Positions 7,284-11,833 of a stretch of 11,833 nt of DNA are shown piece by piece; the stretch's first letter is position 1, and every line of letters starts with the position of its first letter. The stretch comes from Candidatus Dormiibacterota bacterium (lineage in GTDB: Bacteria > Chloroflexota > Dormibacteria > Aeolococcales > Bog-877): contig PKXE01000109.1 of the NCBI GenBank assembly GCA_003132265.1, positions 1-11,833 of the forward strand. The letters are read 5' to 3'. A program made the position numbers and the translations under genes. A model generated the notes under the pieces. That model did not search any database and had not been told where the DNA came from. It saw only the letters and a program-made list of their open reading frames with translations.

Positions 7284-8230
7284 AAGCAGAGCGGCCGAGC
7301 GGCGGGGAGCGGCAGATGGTGCCCTCGGGCAAGCCGCGCTCCTACTACGGCCTGCCCATAGTCAAGCGGCCCGCTTGGACCTGGGAGGTCCCTTGGTACC
7401 TCTTTACCGGCGGTACCGCGGGCGGCCTGGCGGCGGTGTCAATCCTGGCCCGATGGACGGGAGAGGCAAAGCTGGGGAGACGGGCCCGGCGGCTGGCCCT
7501 GGCGGGGGCGGTCATCAGCCCGGTTTTATTGATCTCCGACCTGGGCCGGCCCGAGCGCTTCCTCAACATGCTGCGGGTGTTCCGGCCCACCTCACCAATG
7601 AGCCTCGGCAGCTGGACCTTGGCCGGCTTTGGCTCCTCTTTGGGAGCTGCCGAGATGGCCGACATCGTCGGCCTCCCCAACGTGGTGGTAGGCACTCTGG
7701 AGGGAACGGCCGGCATCCTCGGGCCGATCCTCGCCAACTACACGGCGGTGCTGCTGGGAGATACCGCGAACCCGATCTGGCGGGGCGGGCGCACCATCCT
7801 TCCCTTTGTTTTCTCGGGAAGCTCGATGGCGGCCGCCGGGGCCAGCCTATGCGTTGCCGGCCCCACCGATGAGGGGGTGGCGGCCCGCCGCATGGTCGTG
7901 CTGGGCACCATCATCGAGCAGGCCTCGTTCTTGCTGATGGAGCAAAGGCTGGGACCGCTGGCCGAGCCCTACCACGACGGCGCCGCCGGCCGGCTGGTGA
8001 AGCTGCACCGGGCCAGCTCCCTGGCAGGAGCCACCTTAATCTCGACGCTGGGAGGTCGGAGCCGAAAGGCGGCGATTCTGGGGGGCGCCTTGACGCTGGC
8101 GGGTTCGGCGGCGCTGCGCCAGTGCGTCTATCGGGCGGGTTTCCAGTCCGCGGCAGATCCGCGCTACCTGGTGGACAGCCAGCGCGGGGCGGCGACTGAC
8201 CCCGGCGACGGGAACGGCTCGGTCACCTGA
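7280..8230 (+). CDS. nrfD: NrfD/PsrC-type membrane subunit of formate dehydrogenase
   Basis: The 316-residue membrane protein has about eight hydrophobic segments by eye, roughly 37-57, 71-91, 115-137, 143-162, 174-197, 206-226, 245-260 and 263-280. The family signature DLGRPERF at 87-94 is followed by RPTSPMSLGSW. NrfD/PsrC proteins anchor Fe-S subunits of molybdopterin oxidoreductases and exchange electrons with quinones, usually without haem. Here the protein takes the place of the cytochrome b subunit (FdnI/FdoI) of enterobacterial enzymes. The start overlaps the stop of the Fe-S gene (ATGA). The C-terminal tail is polar. Quinone reduction is inferred from the family; the electron direction could also be reversed, towards CO2 reduction. 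Membrane topology was judged only from hydrophobicity. Confidence 0.88.
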   Translation: MKAERPSGGERQMVPSGKPRSYYGLPIVKRPAWTWEVPWYLFTGGTAGGLAAVSILARWTGEAKLGRRARRLALAGAVISPVLLISDLGRPERFLNMLRVFRPTSPMSLGSWTLAGFGSSLGAAEMADIVGLPNVVVGTLEGTAGILGPILANYTAVLLGDTANPIWRGGRTILPFVFSGSSMAAAGASLCVAGPTDEGVAARRMVVLGTIIEQASFLLMEQRLGPLAEPYHDGAAGRLVKLHRASSLAGATLISTLGGRSRKAAILGGALTLAGSAALRQCVYRAGFQSAADPRYLVDSQRGAATDPGDGNGSVT

Positions 8231-8296
8231 TCCGTCGACTGACGACCCCTCCCAGGAACCGCGCGGCCAGGACACCCGGAACTGGACAATTCATCC

Positions 8297-8310
8297 CCCC
8301 GGTAGCGGGG
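8297..8310. terminator. Convergent terminator-like hairpin
   Basis: CCCCG (8297-8301) and CGGGG (8306-8310) form a short GC stem with the tetraloop GTAG. It lies in the 137-base gap between two convergent operons. A second possible stem, GACGG 8310-8314 with CCGTC 8326-8330, follows directly. There is no clear T tract on either strand, so termination is inferred mainly from position. The gap holds no gene. Confidence 0.4.
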
Positions 8311-8367
8311 ACGGGCCCACCAGAGCCGTCCTGAGTCGGCTCCCGGTCGGCAACCTGGGCGGCTGAG

Positions 8368-9390
8368 TCAGACTAGTTCGAGGGTCGGCTGGTCCGCGTC
8401 GGCCGCCAGCACCTCCCCGATTAGGACAGCAGAAGGCAGCAGCTCCGTTAGCTGAGCTGCCCCGGCCTTGGCGACCGTTATCAACAGTCCGCCGCTGGTC
8501 TGCGCATCGCAGGCCAGCAGGAGCAGATCGGGCGGCACCGCCGACGCTATGCGCGTCACCGTCCGCGCCAGTTCCAGGTTGCGGCGCGTGCCGCCCGGTA
8601 CGTGACCGTCACCCGCCAGCTGGCGCGCGCCGGGCAGAAGCGGTAGGTCCGAGGAGCGCACCCTGACCCGGACTCCGGAAGCGTTGGCGAGGTTGTGGAG
8701 ATGGCCCAGCAGACCGAATCCGGTCACGTCGGTCGCGGCGCTGGCCTTGGCCAGGACCATGGCCTCGGCCGCGGCTCGATTGAGTTGACGCATGGAGTCG
8801 ATCGCCGCCGCCAGCACCAAATTGGTCACCTCCTGAAGCTTGTGGGCGTTGAGGACCACCCCAGTTCCCAGCGGTTTGGTCAGAAACACCAGATCGTCCG
8901 CCTGGGCACCGGTGTTGCTCACCATCCGGCTGGGATCCACGCGGCCCACGACGGCGCACCCGAAGAGTGGCTCCGAGGTGCGGATGGAGTGGCCACCGGC
9001 AACTGCGCACTGGGCCGCCCGGGCCACCTCTGCCCCACCCTCCAGGATCTGCCGGAGGATGCTGCCTTCGAGGTTGGCCAGATCGAAGCCAACCAAGTTG
9101 AGCAGCAGCAGCGGCGTGCCTCCCATGGCATAGATGTCCGAGAGGGCGTTGGCGGTGGCGATGGCACCGTAAGCCCGCGGATCGTCGACCGGCGGGGGAA
9201 AGAAGTCCGTGGTGACGACCAGCGCGATTTCATCCGAGATCCGGTAGATGGCAGCGTCGTCCCTGGTTTCGGCCGAGACCAGCAGGTCGCCACCGGGAGG
9301 GGACGCAATCCCCGCCAGGATCTCCACCAGGTCGGCTTGGGCGATCTTCGCCGAACAACCACCCTGGCCGGTCAGCTCGGTCAAGCGCAT
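8368..9390 (-). CDS. selD: Selenide, water dikinase (selenophosphate synthetase)
   Basis: SelD makes selenophosphate, the selenium donor for Sec-tRNA, from selenide and ATP in the cytoplasm. The 340-residue protein is full length. The catalytic pair is Cys12 and Lys15 in GGCSAKIA, corresponding to Cys17 and Lys20 of E. coli SelD. Here the residue is cysteine, not selenocysteine as in some organisms. Other visible family features are TDFFPPPVDDP (61-71), GGHSI (132-136) and DVTGFGLLGHL (221-231), giving the AIRS N- and C-domains in the usual order. The ATG lies 10 bases inside the end of selB, so translation is probably coupled. I see no strong Shine-Dalgarno of its own. It is the last gene of a selA-selB-selD operon and is convergent with its likely client enzyme. 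Confidence 0.96.
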   Translation of the reverse strand: MRLTELTGQGGCSAKIAQADLVEILAGIASPPGGDLLVSAETRDDAAIYRISDEIALVVTTDFFPPPVDDPRAYGAIATANALSDIYAMGGTPLLLLNLVGFDLANLEGSILRQILEGGAEVARAAQCAVAGGHSIRTSEPLFGCAVVGRVDPSRMVSNTGAQADDLVFLTKPLGTGVVLNAHKLQEVTNLVLAAAIDSMRQLNRAAAEAMVLAKASAATDVTGFGLLGHLHNLANASGVRVRVRSSDLPLLPGARQLAGDGHVPGGTRRNLELARTVTRIASAVPPDLLLLACDAQTSGGLLITVAKAGAAQLTELLPSAVLIGEVLAADADQPTLELV

Positions 9391-11300
9391 GGCGTACTGC
9401 CAGCGGGCTCTTTTCGGAGCCGGTGCAATTCGTTGACGCGCTCGGTCACCCGCGACCTTTCCAGCCCCTCCAGGAGCGGCACCAGAACCCGTCGAGTGGT
9501 GTGCAGGTGATCTCGCAGAGCTGCCACCGTCAAGCCCTCGGGAGCGTCCGCCAGCAGCTCTTTGAGCTGCACCTCGAGTCCCTGGAGGGCGGACTTGGAG
9601 ATGAGGACGTCGGCCCCCAGCTGAACAGCCTCGCCGTTCCTAACCAAGTAGCCGGCGACGGCCTTACTGAGGCCCGCCTGCCTTAGCTCCAGCGCTCCGG
9701 GAGCCTTGGCCCCAGCTTGCCGGAGCAGGGCCACGGTCCGCTCCACGGCAGGACTCCGATGACCCCCGAAGTCGGTTCCCGGTCGCCTCACCAGCGGCCC
9801 ACTGGCCTCCAGCTCACCTTCCTCACGCAGGCGCTGGATCACGGCGTCGCCGTCCGGGCCCGCGTCGAAGCCGAGTCGAAGAAGCAAGTGCCGGCGCGAG
9901 AGACCTGGCTCGAGCGGGTGGGTCTGCTCGTGCTCGGTGAGCTCTGCCTGGGTGCGCCGGACAAGCCGGTCCCAAGCCGACGGCGCCAGGTAACGCCGAC
10001 CCACGCGCGTGAGAGCGCCCTCTTCGAGCGCCGCCTCAATGGCGGCCCGAGCAGAGGAGAGCATCGCTCCGGCGCGCCGGGCCGCCTCGCCAACAGGCAG
10101 GCCCAGGGGTGCGGCCGCGGCCTCCAGGACCGCGAGCTGGTCTGGTCCCCGGCCAAGCCCAGCAGAGAGGGCACGCTCCCTAACCGCCCAAGAGTCCAGC
10201 GGGGAACTCCACCAACGGCGGTGGGGGGCGGGGTGGGCATCGAGAACCAGGCCGCCTCCCACCACCGCGGCCGGACGCGGGGCCCGCAGGACGAAGGGAT
10301 CACCGGGGAGGATCCAGAGAGGCGAGTTCAGCTGAAGTTGACCGTAACCGGAACTCCCCGGAAGCAGCCGGTCCTCCCCGGCCAGCCACAGCTGAGCCTG
10401 GACCGTCGCCGTCCCGCAGAGCACCTCCACCGTCATTGCCTGCCGCACTCCGGAGGCTCCGAGCCTCGGGATCTCCAGCCGGCAGTCCAGCCGTGAAGTG
10501 GGGCGGGGGGTACCGACGAGTCCGATCACGCTGCCCCTCGGAACATCCTGGACGGAGACCCCCTTCAGAGCCAATGCCAGCCGGCCACCCGGGTAGGCAG
10601 CCGTCACGGGCTCGCCTCGGCGTTGCAGGCCCTGGATCCGCCCCCGTTTCCCGCTGGGGAAAACCTCCACGCCGTCGCCCTGGTGGAGCTGACCCCCGTC
10701 CAGGACCCCGGTCACCACAGTGCCGGTGCCAACCCTGGAGAAGCTGCGGTCGACCAGCAGCCGCGGGCAACCACGGTCGGGAGGATCCTCGATCTCATCG
10801 AGCTCAGAATCGACGGCGGCCGCCAACTCGGTCAGGCCCACTCCCTGGACCGCACTCACGCCGACCCAGCGTTGGACGGGGATGCCTAGCTCGCGGAGCA
10901 AGCCCAGGGACCGGGATCCCACCAAGTCCGCCCGGTCGGGAGCTAGATCGACCTTGGTCACCGCCACCACCGCCCGGCGGACCATGAGGATCCGGAGGAC
11001 GGCAGCGTGTTCCTCGGTCTGTGGCATGACCCCGTCGTCGGCGGCTACGCAGAGGAGGGCCAGGTCAGTCGACCGGGCGCCCACCGCCATCGTCCGGATG
11101 AAACGCTCATGCCCGGGGACGTCGACGACCGAGACTTCCCGGCCCGAGGGGAGAGTCCACGGGGTAAAGCCGAGGTCGATGGTCATGCCCCGGCGGCGCT
11201 CCTCGTCCAGCCGGTCGCCGTCGACCCCAGTGAGAGCTGTGACCAAGGCGGTCTTGCCATGGTCAATGTGCCCGGCAGTGCCCACGACCAGCTCGCTCAA
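9381..11300 (-). CDS. selB: Selenocysteine-specific translation elongation factor
   Basis: SelB is a GTPase that brings Sec-tRNA(Sec) to ribosomes stalled at a UGA next to a SECIS hairpin. The 639-residue protein is close to the 614 of E. coli. G1 is GHIDHGKT (10-17), G2 GMTIDLGF (38-45), G3 DVPGHE (60-65), G4 TKVD (115-118) and G5 SAV (149-151). EF-Tu-like beta-barrel domains follow. The C-terminal part, from about 375, fits the SelB winged-helix repeats that bind the SECIS, though I judge this from position and length. The TTG start overlaps the selA stop as TTGA. A later GTG at V6 would remove part of the first strand and is less likely. The obvious target in this window is the SECIS at 3874. 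Confidence 0.95.
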   Translation of the reverse strand: MSELVVGTAGHIDHGKTALVTALTGVDGDRLDEERRRGMTIDLGFTPWTLPSGREVSVVDVPGHERFIRTMAVGARSTDLALLCVAADDGVMPQTEEHAAVLRILMVRRAVVAVTKVDLAPDRADLVGSRSLGLLRELGIPVQRWVGVSAVQGVGLTELAAAVDSELDEIEDPPDRGCPRLLVDRSFSRVGTGTVVTGVLDGGQLHQGDGVEVFPSGKRGRIQGLQRRGEPVTAAYPGGRLALALKGVSVQDVPRGSVIGLVGTPRPTSRLDCRLEIPRLGASGVRQAMTVEVLCGTATVQAQLWLAGEDRLLPGSSGYGQLQLNSPLWILPGDPFVLRAPRPAAVVGGGLVLDAHPAPHRRWWSSPLDSWAVRERALSAGLGRGPDQLAVLEAAAAPLGLPVGEAARRAGAMLSSARAAIEAALEEGALTRVGRRYLAPSAWDRLVRRTQAELTEHEQTHPLEPGLSRRHLLLRLGFDAGPDGDAVIQRLREEGELEASGPLVRRPGTDFGGHRSPAVERTVALLRQAGAKAPGALELRQAGLSKAVAGYLVRNGEAVQLGADVLISKSALQGLEVQLKELLADAPEGLTVAALRDHLHTTRRVLVPLLEGLERSRVTERVNELHRLRKEPAGSTPCA

Positions 11301-11833
11301 CTAGCCGCCTTCAGGCAGGCCCGGATGACGGCTAGGAGCTCCTCGTCTTCGCCAGGCAGCACGCAGCGGGCATCGATCGCCACTCCGTCCGCGCGCTCGA
11401 GCCCAACCACCGGAGGGTCCGACTGGACGAGCTGGCGACGGAGCCGGCCCGGATGCCGACTCCTGAGCAGCATCCCGAACGAGGAGAGCGGCGGCCCGGG
11501 CGTGGTCCCGCCGCCGACCGCTCCCTGGAGAGGCACCACCTCGGCCGAGATTCCGTCTGCCGCGAGCGCTTCGGCCCAGCCGGCTGAGCGCTGGCGCAGC
11601 GCCTCCGGGCTCAGCCGGAGCATCCTCCAGACCGGGATCTCGTCCAGGCGGCCGGGAATGGCGTACCGAAGCAAGGTCTCCTCCAGAACCGCGAGCTGAA
11701 GCTTGTCCGGACGCAATGCTCTCGAAAGTGGGTGCCTTTGGAGCCGCCGAACCAGCTCCTGCCTCCCGAGCATGAGGCCCGCCTGGCTGCCGCCCACCAG
11801 CTTGTCCCCGCTGCACAAGAGCAGGTCGACGCC
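11297..11833 (-). CDS. selA: L-seryl-tRNA(Sec) selenium transferase, C-terminal part
   Basis: SelA is a PLP enzyme that converts Ser-tRNA(Sec) to Sec-tRNA(Sec) using selenophosphate. Only the last 178 codons lie in the window; the gene continues past the right edge and should total roughly 450 residues. The fragment opens with GVDLLLCSGDKLVGGSQAG. The Lys in SGDK is the PLP-binding lysine, as in the SGDKLLGGPQAG of other SelA proteins, with Ser replacing Pro here. The remainder matches the small C-terminal domain of this fold. The stop overlaps the TTG of selB (TTGA). Its promoter and start are outside the window. Identification rests on the lysine motif and the selB-selD context. Confidence 0.93.
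   Translation of the reverse strand, partial: GVDLLLCSGDKLVGGSQAGLMLGRQELVRRLQRHPLSRALRPDKLQLAVLEETLLRYAIPGRLDEIPVWRMLRLSPEALRQRSAGWAEALAADGISAEVVPLQGAVGGGTTPGPPLSSFGMLLRSRHPGRLRRQLVQSDPPVVGLERADGVAIDARCVLPGEDEELLAVIRACLKAAS

Noticed and set aside
1-11833. CRISPR arrays, insertion sequences, transposase or integrase genes, attachment sites.
   Set aside because: I saw no regularly spaced repeats, no terminal inverted repeats and no such gene in any frame.

Overview
The window is GC-rich DNA with GTG and TTG starts, stop-start overlaps of 4 to 10 bases and strongly GC-biased third codon positions. An N-terminal GNAT / acyl-CoA synthetase fusion and a signal-less selenocysteine formate dehydrogenase with an NrfD anchor sit side by side. 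This suggests an actinobacterium, perhaps a deep-branching one, or less likely a Chloroflexota member. The taxonomic call is inference; no rRNA or other marker gene is present.

Layout. (1) Positions 1-458 hold no recognisable conserved gene. They contain a run of potential RNA hairpins, a strong Shine-Dalgarno sequence with a perfect 8-base complement upstream of it, and two small overlapping ORFs. The second small ORF overlaps the next gene by GTGA. (2) 455-3190 (+) encodes a 911-residue protein with an N-terminal GNAT acetyltransferase domain and an NDP-forming acyl-CoA synthetase body, resembling actinobacterial Pat-type protein lysine acetyltransferases. (3) 3307-8230 (+) is a three-gene operon with ATGA overlaps. 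It encodes a selenocysteine formate dehydrogenase catalytic subunit read through an in-frame TGA at 3874-3876, a four-cluster ferredoxin-like subunit with a C-terminal membrane helix, and an NrfD-type membrane subunit. (4) 8231-8367 is a convergent gap with terminator-like hairpins. (5) 8368-11833 (-) is an overlapping operon, selA (C-terminal part only), selB, selD, transcribed towards the formate dehydrogenase operon.

How the genes fit together. SelD makes selenophosphate, SelA converts Ser-tRNA(Sec) to Sec-tRNA(Sec), and SelB carries it to a UGA marked by a SECIS hairpin. The fdh mRNA contains exactly such a hairpin, with a GGUCU apical loop 18 bases after the UGA. The window is therefore nearly a complete selenocysteine-insertion module next to its client. 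The missing part is the tRNA(Sec) gene (selC), which I could not find here. The formate dehydrogenase probably passes electrons from formate through Fe-S clusters to a membrane partner or quinone. It lacks a Tat signal, so its active site should face the cytoplasm.

Nothing here looks like a wholly new system. The points most worth a second look are the recoding site with its co-located machinery, the cytoplasm-facing membrane formate dehydrogenase, and the structured leader and small ORFs before the acetyltransferase gene.
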